A stretch of DNA of 64,000 bases from Marinobacter sp. DY40_1A1 (GCF_016597815.1 NZ_VCHA01000004.1:372001-436000), one strand, 5' to 3'. Counted from the stretch's first letter, positions 21,652 to 31,721 are shown. Notes: generated from the letters alone by a model not told the origin. Numbers and translations are program-made.

Positions 21652-23373
21652 ATGGATATTCAACGCATCGTATTATTTGCCGGCCTGGCTATTGTCAGTT
21701 ATCTGATGGTACTTGCCTGGAACAAAGATTATCACCAGCCGGTTCCTACTGAGCAGGTTGCAGAATCCGGGCGTATCCAGTCCGATAACAGTTCGGCTGA
21801 TGCCATGGTACTTCCAGGCGAGGTCTCCCAGGGGAGCACAACCGCAAATCGTGCAAACGAAGAATTTACAACACCGGAAACTGGCCAATCCGTATCCAGT
21901 CCTGCTTCTTCCGGTGTAAGCGTAAGTGATCAATACATCACAATCCGCACCGATGTACTGGATCTGGTTGTTGATCGTGTTAGTGGCAACCTCGTCAAAA
22001 GCTCTCTACTTAGCTATAACAAGTCGCTGAATAGTGAAGAACCTCTCACGCTTCTCAACAACACTGAAAACCGTTTTTATGTGCTTGAAAGCGGTTTGAT
22101 TGGCCAAAATGGCCCGGATAGTGCCAAGAACGGACAAGCTCCCGTATACACCACAGATGCCACTAGCTATGAACTTGCGGAAGGCGAAAACGAACTGACC
22201 GTTAATCTCGTTCACACGATGGATAACGGTGTTCAAATCACCAAGCGCTATCAGTTCGCCCGTGACAGCTATGAGATTCGCGTTCGTTATCTGATTGATA
22301 ACCGTTCCAGTGAGAACTGGCAGGGTAACTTTACCGGCAAGATTGTTCGTGACCAGTCACCAGATCCTACATCTGGCCCCAGCATGGGTATCAAGGCGTT
22401 TCTGGGACTGGTGACCAGTTCACCTGAAGACCCTTACGAAAAATATGACTTTGGTGATCTGGAAGACAAGCGCATTAACGAAACAGTCACTAACGGCTGG
22501 ATGGCATTTTTGCAGCACTACTTCCTTGCTGCCTGGGTCCCTGATCGGGACCAACCCGCACAATTCCAGACCACTCGCCGTGGTCCCCTGCATGTAATGG
22601 GTTTTGTATACCCGGCAACAACAGTCGCACCTGGTGAAACAACAGAAATTGGCGCCAGTGCCTATGTAGGGCCGAAGATTATCGATCGCCTTGAAGCCGT
22701 TGCGCCCAGCCTCGACCGTACTGTCGATTTCGGTTGGCTGTTCTTCATCTCCTTGCCGCTGTTCATCATCATGGAATGGTTTCACAGCTGGGTAGGAAAC
22801 TGGGGTGTATCCATTATTTTGCTGACCGTTCTGGTTAAAGCTGTGTTCTTCAAACTATCAGCAACCAGCTATCGTTCAATGGGGCGTATGCGGGCAGTTG
22901 CTCCACAGCTTACCCGTCTGAAAGAACTGTACGGCGATGATCGCCAGCGCATGTCTCAGGAAATGATGGCGCTGTACAAGAAAGAAAAGATCAATCCGCT
23001 GGGTGGCTGCCTGCCAATTCTGGTGCAGATGCCAGTGTTTATCTCCCTGTACTGGGTACTGTTCGAAAGCGTACAACTGCGCCATGCGCCATTTATGCTC
23101 TGGATCCACGACCTTTCGGTAATGGACCCTTACTTCATTCTGCCGATCCTTATGGGCGCCAGCATGATGTTGCAGATGAGCCTGAACCCGACGCCTCCCG
23201 ATCCCATGCAGGCGAAGATCATGAAGCTGATGCCAGTAGTATTTACCATCTTCTTCCTGTGGTTCCCGGCAGGTCTGGTACTCTACTGGTTGGTAAACAA
23301 CATTCTTTCGATCAGCCAGCAGTGGTACATTACTCGCAAAATCGAAGCAGAAATGGCCACAAAAAAGCACTGA
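21652..23373 (+). CDS. yidC: YidC membrane protein insertase
   Basis: A 573-residue Oxa1/YidC-type insertase of the inner membrane that acts alone or with SecYEG, including on F0 subunits encoded further right. Residues 1-22 form the first membrane helix. A large periplasmic beta-sandwich domain follows, with an acidic, poorly conserved linker near residues 30-90. The Oxa1 core starts near 360 (FFISLPLFIIMEWFHSWVGNWG) and includes the hydrophilic-groove arginine region LSATSYRSMGRM and the cytoplasmic loop KEKINPLGGCLP. Length is close to E. coli (548). The gene belongs to the rpmH-rnpA-yidD-yidC cluster. Confidence 0.97.
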   Translation: MDIQRIVLFAGLAIVSYLMVLAWNKDYHQPVPTEQVAESGRIQSDNSSADAMVLPGEVSQGSTTANRANEEFTTPETGQSVSSPASSGVSVSDQYITIRTDVLDLVVDRVSGNLVKSSLLSYNKSLNSEEPLTLLNNTENRFYVLESGLIGQNGPDSAKNGQAPVYTTDATSYELAEGENELTVNLVHTMDNGVQITKRYQFARDSYEIRVRYLIDNRSSENWQGNFTGKIVRDQSPDPTSGPSMGIKAFLGLVTSSPEDPYEKYDFGDLEDKRINETVTNGWMAFLQHYFLAAWVPDRDQPAQFQTTRRGPLHVMGFVYPATTVAPGETTEIGASAYVGPKIIDRLEAVAPSLDRTVDFGWLFFISLPLFIIMEWFHSWVGNWGVSIILLTVLVKAVFFKLSATSYRSMGRMRAVAPQLTRLKELYGDDRQRMSQEMMALYKKEKINPLGGCLPILVQMPVFISLYWVLFESVQLRHAPFMLWIHDLSVMDPYFILPILMGASMMLQMSLNPTPPDPMQAKIMKLMPVVFTIFFLWFPAGLVLYWLVNNILSISQQWYITRKIEAEMATKKH

Positions 23374-23400
23374 TCCTGTGACCGTTTGATTGTTAAGTAG

Positions 23401-23419
23401 AGGCTCCGCAAAGGGGCCT
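23401..23419 (+). terminator. Weak hairpin between yidC and mnmE
   Basis: A 7-bp stem AGGCTCC/GGGGCCT (one G-T wobble) with a five-base loop is followed by a broken T-tract (TTACTGTTTC). It might attenuate read-through into mnmE rather than end it fully. Confidence 0.35.
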
Positions 23420-23466
23420 TTACTGTTTCAGGAATGCACAAAATTGCTGTGGAAGAGGCATTACCC

Positions 23467-24855
23467 ATGAACCAGAACCCTGGAATCTCCAATACGCCCG
23501 ACACCATAACAGCCATAGCCACAGCACCTGGCCAGGCTGGCGTAGGAATTGTTCGAGTGTCTGGCCCACTGGCAAAGGACATTGCCACCGCAATGCTGGG
23601 GTACACGCCAAAGCCCAGATATGCTCATTACGGGCCTTTTCTGGATAAGAACAGCGAGTTGATAGATGAAGGCATCGGGCTGTTTTTCCCGAACCCGCAT
23701 TCGTTTACCGGGGAAGACGTTTTTGAGTTGCAGGGCCATGGTGGCACCATCATTCTGGATCTTCTTTTGCGGGAAGTCCGTCGACTCGGGGCCAGGCTGG
23801 CTCGCCCTGGGGAGTTCTCCGAGCGTGCATTCCTTAACGACAAACTGGATCTTGCCCAGGCCGAAGCCATTGCCGATCTCATTGAAAGCAGTTCAGAGCA
23901 GGCGGCTCGCTGTGCAGTAAGATCCATGCAAGGAGTGTTTTCACGGCGGATCGAAACATTGGTTGAGGCTGTTACACACCTGCGGATTTATGTAGAAGCT
24001 GCCATCGACTTTCCGGAAGAAGAAATCGATTTTTTGGCCGATGGCAAGGTAGCCACTGATCTGCAGGCGTTGCTGGCACAACTCGAGGATATTCTGGGCG
24101 AAGCCCAGCAAGGCACCATTCTGCGTGATGGCATGAAGGTTGTAATTGCAGGGCGCCCCAACGCCGGAAAATCCAGCCTGCTCAATGCCCTGGCCGGTCG
24201 CGAAGCGGCTATTGTAACTGCCATTGAAGGCACTACACGGGATGTGCTGAGGGAACACATCCACATTGATGGTATGCCTCTACATATTGTCGATACCGCT
24301 GGTCTGCGGGACAGCCCGGATGAAGTGGAGCAAATAGGTATTGCTCGTGCCTGGGATGAAATACGTCAGGCAGATCGAATTCTGTTAATGGTGGATGCGA
24401 CCACCACTGAGAAAACCGCACCCCATGAAATCTGGCCAGATTTTATCGACCAGCTACCCGCGGCTGCACCGGTTACAGTAATCCGGAATAAAGTTGATCT
24501 GAGTGGCGAAAGCGTAGGACTTTCAGAGGTATCTGGCGACGGTACACCAGTGATTCGACTGGCAGCCAAGTCCACCGATGGTCTGGACGTGCTCAGGGAC
24601 CATCTTAAGCAATGCATGGGCTTTGCCAGCACCACCGAAGGTGGCTTTCTGGCCCGTCGCCGGCATCTGGATGCGCTGGAGCGTGCAAAGGACTTTCTTG
24701 TACAAGGCCAGGCGCAGCTGGAAGGCTATGGTGCTGGTGAGTTGTTGGCTGAAGATTTACGGGCAGCCCAGGATGCCTTGGGAGAAATCACAGGGCAGAT
24801 TACGCCGGATGATTTGCTTGGAAAGATTTTTGGTTCGTTTTGCATTGGGAAGTAG
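23467..24855 (+). CDS. mnmE: tRNA uridine-5-carboxymethylaminomethyl(34) synthesis GTPase MnmE
   Basis: A 462-residue GTPase that, with MnmG, modifies the wobble uridine of several tRNAs. Visible elements are the N-terminal formyl-THF-binding domain ([21 protein letters not shown]), a helical domain, and the G domain inserted near residue 220 with G1 [12 protein letters not shown]2 TTRD, G3 DTAGLR and G4 NKVD. The C-terminal [13 protein letters not shown] carries the essential cysteine. The start is the ATG of MNQNPGISN, with GAAGAGG eight bases before it; an upstream in-frame ATG lacks a site. Its partner mnmG, usually adjacent, lies 25 kb away here. Confidence 0.97.
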   Translation: MNQNPGISNTPDTITAIATAPGQAGVGIVRVSGPLAKDIATAMLGYTPKPRYAHYGPFLDKNSELIDEGIGLFFPNPHSFTGEDVFELQGHGGTIILDLLLREVRRLGARLARPGEFSERAFLNDKLDLAQAEAIADLIESSSEQAARCAVRSMQGVFSRRIETLVEAVTHLRIYVEAAIDFPEEEIDFLADGKVATDLQALLAQLEDILGEAQQGTILRDGMKVVIAGRPNAGKSSLLNALAGREAAIVTAIEGTTRDVLREHIHIDGMPLHIVDTAGLRDSPDEVEQIGIARAWDEIRQADRILLMVDATTTEKTAPHEIWPDFIDQLPAAAPVTVIRNKVDLSGESVGLSEVSGDGTPVIRLAAKSTDGLDVLRDHLKQCMGFASTTEGGFLARRRHLDALERAKDFLVQGQAQLEGYGAGELLAEDLRAAQDALGEITGQITPDDLLGKIFGSFCIGK

Positions 24856-24887
24856 AAATATCAACCACATCAGTGGACTGTATGGAA

Positions 24888-24911
24888 CACCCATCAGAGA
24901 TGAGTGGTTTT
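24888..24911 (+). terminator. Possible terminator after mnmE
   Basis: A hairpin CACCCATC-AGA-GATGAGTG with one internal mismatch is followed by GTTTT, 32 bases after the mnmE stop. Confidence 0.45.
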
Positions 24912-25015
24912 GATAAGTGTTTCCTGGTGAGCTTATTTGACAGATCCCAACCCCCTGCCTATATGGATATTGGTTCGGCTGAACGGAAAACTCCACCCAC
25001 GGGGGTGTCTCAGCC

Positions 25016-27329
25016 ATGGATATTTTTAATAGCAGAAACGTCTTTTTTAGCCCATCTATTCGCCCGAGTGGCGCCTTTCCAAGAGTATTTCTTTGGCTAA
25101 CGCTGATCATGGTGCCGTTACTGGCGTCCTGTGGCGGGGACAACGATAACAGTAATAATACAGCTCCCGCGGCGCTCTCGATTAGCTCGCAGCCAACCAG
25201 TCAAACTGTAACAGAAGGTTCGGGTGTCCGATGACAACGGATCTGTTGATAGCGCTGCGGCCATCCTGACGGTAAATGCCGCATTGGCTGCGCCGACAAT
25301 TACAACTCAGCCTTTGGTGCAGTCAGTTGAACAAGGCCAAAAGGCCACTTTCACGGTGACTGCAGGGGGCGCTGCTCCATTAAGCTATCAGTGGCAACGG
25401 GACAATATAGATATTGCAGGTGCCAACGCTGCCAGCTATACCACTCCCGTGCTCACCCTTGCAGCGGACGACGGCGCTGTTTACAGAGTGATTGTGACCA
25501 ACCCGGTGAATAGCGTTACCAGCAGCGATGCCGTAATTACAGTTACCCAAACACTTTTGGCCTGTTCGGGCGGTGCGCAAGCTGGCTGGTGCTGGATAGA
25601 ACCCAAACCCCATGGCAATACCCTCCGAGATGTTGAATATCTGGGCGCAGATGTATTCGTGGCGGCCGGTGGCGGTGGCGTATTCATGCGCTCCACTGAC
25701 GGCGGTGCCACATGGAGCACCAGTTTTGCCATCGGTAGCAGTGTTAACGCCATGCATTTTGTCAGCAGCACCTTAGGATATGTAGTGGGTGATAGGGGGT
25801 TTATCGCTCGTACTGATGATGGCGGGCAGACCTGGTTGCCTCAGATAAGCACCGTAGAAACCACCCTGCACGAAGTACACTTCTTTGACGCGAACCTGGG
25901 GCTCGCCGTTGGCGATTCCGGGACTATTCTTCATACCACCGACGGTGGCAGCACCTGGACACCGATCACAGTTCCGGCGTTTGGGCACGCTTTTGGAGTG
26001 AGTTTTGCTGATGCCGATGTTGCCATGATTGTGGGTTCAGGCGGTGCCCGCCTGCGTTCTGTCGACGGTGGCGCCAGCTGGAACCGGATTGATATACCGG
26101 CTGGCTGTCAGACCTGCACTCTGATAAGCGTCACTTTCACCAGCGCCACCACCGGTTTTGCCGTTGGTGACATATCGAGCTCATTGATGCGCACTGACGA
26201 TGCCGGCCAAACCTGGACGAAGGTGCCGGGAATTAATGCTGCAGGAGGGAGTGCCGACTGCAGATTGGAAGATATCAGATTTTCAGGTACCAATGCCCTG
26301 GCTGTATCCACCTGCGGTTCTGTTACACGTTCCACGGATGGAGGAATAACCTGGACCAAATTCCCGGCGGGCGGTAGCAGGTTGGAAACCACCACTTTCG
26401 GCGTCGCGTTCGGTACGGGCTCCGCTGTGGCGGTGGCAGTGGGGGGTGAAGGTCAGATCTACCGCACCACCAATGGGGGAACAAGCTGGACCAGTATATT
26501 CCCTGAACGTGTGCCACAGGACTTCTATAACGTGTATTACAAAAATGCCAGTACGGCTTACATTCTGGGCAGCACAAGCTATAAGTCAACCGATAGCGGG
26601 CTCACATGGGTTGAGGATTCATCGCTACCTAGCGGGCAGAGAGCGATGGCTTCAACCAATGCGGGACTGTTTACTGCGGGGGGCAGTCAAAGTATCTTCC
26701 AATCGGACGATGGGGGACTTAACTGGAGCCGCGTTCTTGCTGTGCCGTCTGGTTCCGATCTTTTCACCAATTTTTACTTTTTCAACTCCATGATTGGTTA
26801 CGCCTATGGTGACGGGGCAACTGTTAAAACAATAGATGGGGGTCTTACCTGGACTTATGTGTTTGGTGGAAGAAACCCCATCGTCGGAATCCATTTTTAT
26901 ACCAACCAGGTTGGTGTGATGGTGAACATTAGAGGCATTTATCGCACCGTAAACGGGGGAGCAAGCTGGTCCGAAGTCCAACGCTCCCTGAAGCGCCTTG
27001 CAGGTGCTGCATTCTCGGGTAATCGTGGGGTTGTCGTTGTCTCTAATGGCTCCGTGTATAGATCATCTGATCAAGGAGCAACGTGGATTGAGGCTACCGG
27101 AGTGACTACCGAAATCTTCAGAGGGGTAGGAAGTAACCCATCCGGCACTTTATCTATCGCCTACACCGAGTCGGGCAACATGCTGAAGAGTGTGGATGGC
27201 AGCAGCTGGAGCAAACTTGCATCGCCAGTGGGTGGCCGGATCAACATGCTCAGTTACTATAACGACTCGTTAGGCATTGCAGTTGGTGATGATGGGGTTA
27301 TCTTGCGCACAACGACCGGAGGGGAATAA
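25016..27329 (+). pseudogene. Frameshifted lipoprotein with Ig-like and Asp-box (BNR/YCF48-like) repeats
   Basis: The first frame (25016-25234) encodes a lipoprotein signal (lipobox LLASC, Cys at residue 39) and the beginning of an Ig-like repeat (LSISSQPTSQTVTEGS), then stops. The second frame (25224-27329) begins with the end of such a repeat (SDDNGSVDSAAAILTVNA), has one complete Ig-like repeat, and then about 13 Asp-box repeats of the type S-T-D-G-G-x-T-W, a beta-propeller. Together they look like one surface lipoprotein that lost about 50 residues of one Ig repeat out of frame. The second frame could start at GTG 25224 but would lack any export signal. A real deletion and a collapsed repeat in the assembly are both possible. 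Substrate and role are unknown. Confidence 0.75.
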
Positions 27330-27338
27330 ACGAACCCT

Positions 27339-27797
27339 CTACAAACAACACACCTTGAACTTCCTGCCGCTACCACAAGGGCAGGGTTCATTGCGCCCGG
27401 GTTTCAGAATACCTTCATCCGGTTGGCCTTTGAGGTAGTACCAGCGCCCATCTTCCCGCACAAACACGGAATTCTCCTGCAAATATCCCCAGCCCGACCC
27501 CATGCGATAAATAGCCTGAAAGTGCACATGGCCTGTATCGCCTGTTTTTCCACTATCCATAATTCGTAGCGATACCCAGTCTGGTGAATCGTCCAGATTC
27601 AGCCTGGTTGGTCGCGTGCTTTGGTGCCAACTGGATCGCAAATAATCTTCCAGCTTCAGAGCAAAACCGGTGAAGCGTGAGCCCATGAGCGCTTCAGGGG
27701 TTGGGGCAATGTCTCCATCATGGTAGCGCTGACAGCAGTCCGCATAGTTACGCTGGCTGCCACAGAGACAATATGAGATATTGGTTTGATCAGGCAT
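27339..27797 (-). CDS. ychJ: YchJ-family protein with SEC-C motif
   Basis: A 152-residue member of the YchJ (UPF0225) family. An N-terminal cysteine cluster [13 protein letters not shown] and a C-terminal SEC-C zinc-binding motif ([14 protein letters not shown]) flank an NTF2-like middle section. The function of the family is not established. The gene is convergent with the Asp-box lipoprotein (9 bp between stops) and read alone. The start ATG is at 27797. Confidence 0.92.
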   Translation of the reverse strand: MPDQTNISYCLCGSQRNYADCCQRYHDGDIAPTPEALMGSRFTGFALKLEDYLRSSWHQSTRPTRLNLDDSPDWVSLRIMDSGKTGDTGHVHFQAIYRMGSGWGYLQENSVFVREDGRWYYLKGQPDEGILKPGRNEPCPCGSGRKFKVCCL

Positions 27798-27914
27798 AAG
27801 GTTATAACCATTGTGCGTAGGGCTTATGCAGGCAAGTATACCAGCCCGATCTGGAGGCTGATTTCAGCTTTTTTGGTTGAGTGCCTGGGCAGTATCAATT
27901 TAGAGGTGATGACT

Positions 27915-28118
27915 ATGTCTATTGAGCGTCTAGTGTTTGCCATTGCAGGAGCGTTTGTTCTCCTGAGTGTTGTGTTGTCGCAATTTCATTCTGTTAACTG
28001 GCTTTGGTTTACGGCATTTGTGGGCGCAAATATGCTGCAGGCAGCTTTTACCGGGTTCTGCCCTCTGGCGAAGATTTTGAAGGCGCTGGGTAAGCAGTCA
28101 GGAACTGCCTTTAATTGA
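27915..28118 (+). CDS. DUF2892-type small inner membrane protein
   Basis: A 67-residue protein with two hydrophobic helices (about residues 5-22 and 28-45) and a C-terminal [13 protein letters not shown] segment. This matches the DUF2892/YgaP membrane-domain family, whose members are often found alone or fused to rhodanese domains. Two in-frame ATGs are present at 27909 and 27915; the second is eight bases from TAGAGG and is preferred. A strong hairpin follows. Function is unknown. Confidence 0.8.
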   Translation: MSIERLVFAIAGAFVLLSVVLSQFHSVNWLWFTAFVGANMLQAAFTGFCPLAKILKALGKQSGTAFN

Positions 28119-28158
28119 AGAGGATGTTGGTAACAGAGCTGAATTGAACATGCATTTC

Positions 28159-28195
28159 AATGCCGGGTTATAACTTGGCTGTATAATCCGGCATT
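28159..28195. terminator. Strong hairpin between DUF2892 and cytochrome c genes
   Basis: A 14-bp stem, AATGCCGGGTTATA paired with TATAATCCGGCATT with one G-T wobble, has a nine-base loop. It lies between convergent genes; flanking A/T tracts are interrupted, so it is probably a bidirectional terminator of moderate strength. Confidence 0.75.
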
Positions 28196-28226
28196 TAAAA
28201 ATTTAAAGTAATTTAGATATATTTTA

Positions 28227-28544
28227 TTATTGCTTGCTGTAATAAGCAGCCATGTCCGCAATATCTTCATCGGTCAGATTCCTCGCCTGCGGTGTCATAA
28301 CCGCCGACATTCCTCCGTTGCGTTCGCCGGCACGATAAGCCTTAAGGGCCATCTCAAGATATGCCGGTGCCTGGCCAGCAAGGTTGGGGTAGATCGGGGC
28401 TGTGGATTGGCCGTCAACACCGTGGCAGGCAACGCACGTGGTGATTTTTTTTGTAATTGCTTCAGCATCTGCTGCGATTGCCGGCAGAGCAAAGGTGCCA
28501 AGGATAATGCCAGTCAGCGCGTGCTTTCTCAGTACCGTTTTCAT
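28227..28544 (-). CDS. Small periplasmic class I cytochrome c
   Basis: A 105-residue exported monohaem cytochrome. A Sec signal peptide (residues 1-22, ending AIAA) is followed by the haem site CVACH near residue 33 and an axial-ligand region around GGMSAVMTPQ near residue 80; the C-terminus DEDIADMAAYYSKQ is typical of cytochrome c553/c4-type domains. The start is MKTVLRKH, with GGAG seven bases upstream; the longer frame is not supported. It is divergent from the molybdoenzyme operon, and a consensus FNR/Anr box lies about 110 bp before its start. It could be an electron carrier for the adjacent oxidoreductase, which is an inference from position. Confidence 0.92.
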   Translation of the reverse strand: MKTVLRKHALTGIILGTFALPAIAADAEAITKKITTCVACHGVDGQSTAPIYPNLAGQAPAYLEMALKAYRAGERNGGMSAVMTPQARNLTDEDIADMAAYYSKQ

Positions 28545-28650
28545 ATCGATCTCCAGAGTCTGAACCATTCCACAGGCTTTCATGTTTGTAAAAGTAAGCG
28601 TCAGGACATGCCTTTTTGCAAGGAAGTGCTGAGTATGTGCTTGCTCATAT

Positions 28651-28664
28651 TTGACGTGTATCAA
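28651..28664. promoter_or_regulatory. FNR/Anr box
   Basis: TTGACGTGTATCAA matches the FNR/Anr consensus TTGAT-N4-ATCAA at 9 of 10 defined bases. On the minus strand a CATACT -10-like element lies about 20 bp beyond it, giving the class II activator layout for the cytochrome c gene. It is about 270 bp before the molybdoenzyme operon, so control of that side is less certain. Confidence 0.72.
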
Positions 28665-28746
28665 GATTTACCAGGAGATTCTCAGTAATAGGTATATTAC
28701 GACAACTTCGAAAAAATAACCTATGATAATTTTAAAGGAGTTGCCG

Positions 28747-28764
28747 ATGAAGAAAGCGCACTGA
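28747..28764 (+). other. Five-codon reading frame with strong Shine-Dalgarno
   Basis: AAAGGAG, six bases, then ATG and four codons (MKKAH) to a TGA. It could be a leader peptide or the remnant start of a lost secreted protein; no attenuator structure was seen. Confidence 0.3.
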
Positions 28765-28934
28765 TAGTTTATAACATTGTTTCTTATATGATAATTAATG
28801 TCATTAACGCTGCTTTCCTTCGCAAGACTGCACATCGGGCAACCCATTAATTTTAAGCGTGACGAACAGGTCATAAACAAGCTGCGGCCGGCCCTGATCG
28901 GCACAAAGCGGCAATTGTCGATGAGGAGAGAGTC

Positions 28935-31709
28935 ATGGGAATGTGGAAGCTTAAGCGCCGCGATTTCCTCAAGGGTTTGGGCGCAACGGGTACTGGGGTC
29001 ATGCTCAGTGGCAATGTTTGGGCGTTGAACCGGCTACAGCCAATAGAAGACACCCTGGCCACAGAATACCCGTACCGTGACTGGGAAGACCTGTATCGCA
29101 ATGAGTGGACATGGGACAGCGTTGGCCACGCGGCACACTGCATTAACTGTATGGGTAACTGCGCCTGGGACGTGTACGTTAAAGACGGCATCGTTATCCG
29201 CGAAGAGCAGATTGCCAAATACCCACAGGTTCACGAGAACATCCCCGATGCCAACCCCCGCGGTTGCCAGAAAGGCGCGATTCACTCCACTTCCATGTAC
29301 GAAGCGGATCGCCTGCGCTATCCGTTGAAGCGTGCCGGCGAGCGCGGCGAGGGTAAATGGCAGCGTATTTCCTGGGATCAGGCCACGGAAGAAGTGGCGG
29401 ACAAGATTATCGATATTTTTGTCAAACACGGCCCCGGCAAACTCAAGACTCACCAGGGTTCCGGCAACCAGACCATGGTTCGCCAGTCTGGCCCCGCGCG
29501 TTTCGCAGCTCTGGTGGGTGGTATCCAGCTCGACGGCTTTACCGTGGTGGGCGATCTGTTGACTGGTGCGCACCTGGCCTACGGCAACCCGCTGGAGAGT
29601 TTCACCTCGGATGCCTGGTTTGACGCCGATTACATTATGCTCGGCATGATCAACCCCAATGCCACCCGTATTCCGGATGCCCACTATATATGGGAAGCCA
29701 AGTACAACGGCGCACGCATCACCAGTACCTCACCGGATTACAACCCCAGTGCCATTCACACCGACTTGTGGATGCCCATTGAGCAGGGGTCGGACCCGTT
29801 CCTGGCGATGTCCTTTGTTAACGTGATCCTGGAAGAGGGGCTGTATAAATCTGACTTCATTAAAGAGCAGACCGACCTGCCCATGCTGGTGCGCAGGGAT
29901 AACGGCAACCTGTTGCGAGAGTCAGACCTGGTAGAAGGGGGTTCTGATGAGGTGTTCTACCACTGGGATCTGAACACCAATAAAGCGGTAAAAGCCAAAG
30001 GCTCCATGGGTGACGATGATAAAACCCTAAAGCTCGGCGACGTGGACCCGGCCCTTGAAGGTACCTTTACGGTAGAGCAAGGCATCAAAGTTACTACGGT
30101 ATTTGAACAGGTTAAACAGGAAGCGGCGAAGTACACGCCGGAGAAAACCCGGGAACAGACCGGCATTCATCCGGACATTGTGCGCCAGGAAGCCCGCCAT
30201 CTGGCCAAGGCGAAGAAAGCCATCATCATGTTGGGCTACATCACCTCCAGCTACTCCAACTGCCTGTATACCTGCTGGGGCTATGCCCTGACGCTGGCAT
30301 TGACCGGGCATGGTGGTCGTACCGGTGGTCTGGATACCTCCTGGGTTGTTTGGAACCACCCGCGCTGGAGCGAACTGGCAGGCTTTGAAGGCAAGAAATC
30401 AGCCCGTCTGGAAGCCGGTGGTTTGGGTGAGTTTTTGCGTGGCGGCATGATGGAAGGCGCCCGCAAACACTTTGACAACAAAAAGCTCAAAAAACGTGTC
30501 GGCTTCGATCTCGATGAGATGGAAGAGATGATGAACGAGTCCATGGAAAAGGGTTGGATGCCGTATTACGGTGAAATCAAAGGCATGATTTCTATTGCCG
30601 ACAACACCTTCCGCCGCAACAAGATGAGCAAGAAGTACCGCGAAGAGCACTTGCGCCAGGCGGAAGAGCTTTACGTGAATATCAACGTGCGCATGGACTC
30701 CACCGCGGAATGGGCCGACTACGTGCTGCCTGCGGCCAGCCACTATGAAGCTTGGGACATCCGTACCCAGGGCTATCACCGCTTCGCCAACATCTTTACC
30801 CGCTCGGTTGAGCCGGTGGGTGAGTCCAAACCCGACTGGGAAATCATGGCGCTGCTCACCAAGAAGATTCAGGAACGCGCCATTGCCCGTGGCATAGGCC
30901 CGATCCAGGATGGTGATGTAACCCGTGATCTGCATACCATTCACGACGACTTTACCCGCCAGGGCACACTGAACACAGACTACGATGTGCTCAAACACAT
31001 CATCGAAGATTCCCCGGAGTTTGGTGGCGTCACCATTGAAGAAGCCGCGGAAAAGGGCTTCATCGTGATGAACGAACATGCGGGCCTGAACCAGCCATTG
31101 AAGCCGGATGAAGGCTATAACCCCTTCACCGCGCAAACTGATGGTAAGAAGCCCTATGAAACCCTGACAGGTCGTATCACCTTCTTCTGTGACCACCCCT
31201 GGTTCAAGAAGCTGAACTCCACCGTACCCACAGCGCGTTTGCACGCTGGGCCCAAGGCCTCCAACTACCCGTTGGAATTCTATTCGCCCCACGCCCGCTG
31301 GGGTATCCACTCCAACTGGCGCAGTAACAAGTACCTGCTGCGCTTGCAGCGAGGCGAGCCGAACATCTATATCAACCCGCAGTTGGCTGAGCAGCGGGGT
31401 ATCAAGGACGGTGACACGGTTAGGTTGTTCAACGCCAACGGCGACTTTTATGCCCAGGCAAAGTTCTATCCGAGCATTCCGGTGAACTCCATCATGATGG
31501 AGCACGGCTGGGAGCCCCATCAGTACATCCAGCGCAAAAACATGAACATGTCCAATGCCGTGTTCCTGCAGCCGCTGGAACTGGCGGGCGGCTGGGGTCA
31601 CCTGCAGTTTATCTACGCCAAATGGAATGCCAACCAGCATATTCATGAAAGCTGCTACGACATTGAGCTGGCAAAACATGAAGACATCACCGACCCACGA
31701 GCCGTTTAA
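28935..31709 (+). CDS. Type II DMSO-reductase-family molybdoenzyme, catalytic alpha subunit (Ddh/Ser/Clr/Ebd-like)
   Basis: A 924-residue periplasmic molybdopterin oxidoreductase. The N-terminus KRRDFLKG is a twin-arginine export signal. A Fe-S ligand set H-x3-C-x2-C-x3-C followed by PRGCQKG lies near residues 70-120. The TVVGDLLTG segment near residue 200 supplies the aspartate expected as Mo ligand in type II enzymes. The C-terminal dinucleotide-binding domain ends near QFIYAKWNANQHIHES. Length fits dimethylsulfide dehydrogenase, selenate and chlorate reductase alphas (about 914-918) better than ethylbenzene dehydrogenase (about 976). The start has GAGGAG. Downstream genes run alpha-beta-chaperone-gamma. 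The class is secure; the substrate is unassigned, with a dimethylsulfide dehydrogenase-like role my best guess. Confidence 0.88.
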   Translation: MGMWKLKRRDFLKGLGATGTGVMLSGNVWALNRLQPIEDTLATEYPYRDWEDLYRNEWTWDSVGHAAHCINCMGNCAWDVYVKDGIVIREEQIAKYPQVHENIPDANPRGCQKGAIHSTSMYEADRLRYPLKRAGERGEGKWQRISWDQATEEVADKIIDIFVKHGPGKLKTHQGSGNQTMVRQSGPARFAALVGGIQLDGFTVVGDLLTGAHLAYGNPLESFTSDAWFDADYIMLGMINPNATRIPDAHYIWEAKYNGARITSTSPDYNPSAIHTDLWMPIEQGSDPFLAMSFVNVILEEGLYKSDFIKEQTDLPMLVRRDNGNLLRESDLVEGGSDEVFYHWDLNTNKAVKAKGSMGDDDKTLKLGDVDPALEGTFTVEQGIKVTTVFEQVKQEAAKYTPEKTREQTGIHPDIVRQEARHLAKAKKAIIMLGYITSSYSNCLYTCWGYALTLALTGHGGRTGGLDTSWVVWNHPRWSELAGFEGKKSARLEAGGLGEFLRGGMMEGARKHFDNKKLKKRVGFDLDEMEEMMNESMEKGWMPYYGEIKGMISIADNTFRRNKMSKKYREEHLRQAEELYVNINVRMDSTAEWADYVLPAASHYEAWDIRTQGYHRFANIFTRSVEPVGESKPDWEIMALLTKKIQERAIARGIGPIQDGDVTRDLHTIHDDFTRQGTLNTDYDVLKHIIEDSPEFGGVTIEEAAEKGFIVMNEHAGLNQPLKPDEGYNPFTAQTDGKKPYETLTGRITFFCDHPWFKKLNSTVPTARLHAGPKASNYPLEFYSPHARWGIHSNWRSNKYLLRLQRGEPNIYINPQLAEQRGIKDGDTVRLFNANGDFYAQAKFYPSIPVNSIMMEHGWEPHQYIQRKNMNMSNAVFLQPLELAGGWGHLQFIYAKWNANQHIHESCYDIELAKHEDITDPRAV

Positions 31710-31721
31710 GAGGAGATAATC

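Larger units (their letters stand above)
28545..28934. other. Divergent regulatory region between cytochrome c and the molybdoenzyme operon
   Basis: No ordinary gene is present in these 390 bp. The region holds an FNR/Anr-type box, a five-codon reading frame with a strong ribosome site (28747-28764), a 13-bp palindrome TTAATG-T-CATTAA at 28795-28807, and long AT-rich stretches. A possible frame on plus from 28798 into the alpha-subunit gene is a shadow. Confidence 0.7.

Noticed and set aside
25224-27329. An intact gene starting at GTG 25224
   Set aside because: It would begin in the middle of an Ig-like repeat without an export signal, while the missing signal and repeat start lie directly upstream in another frame.
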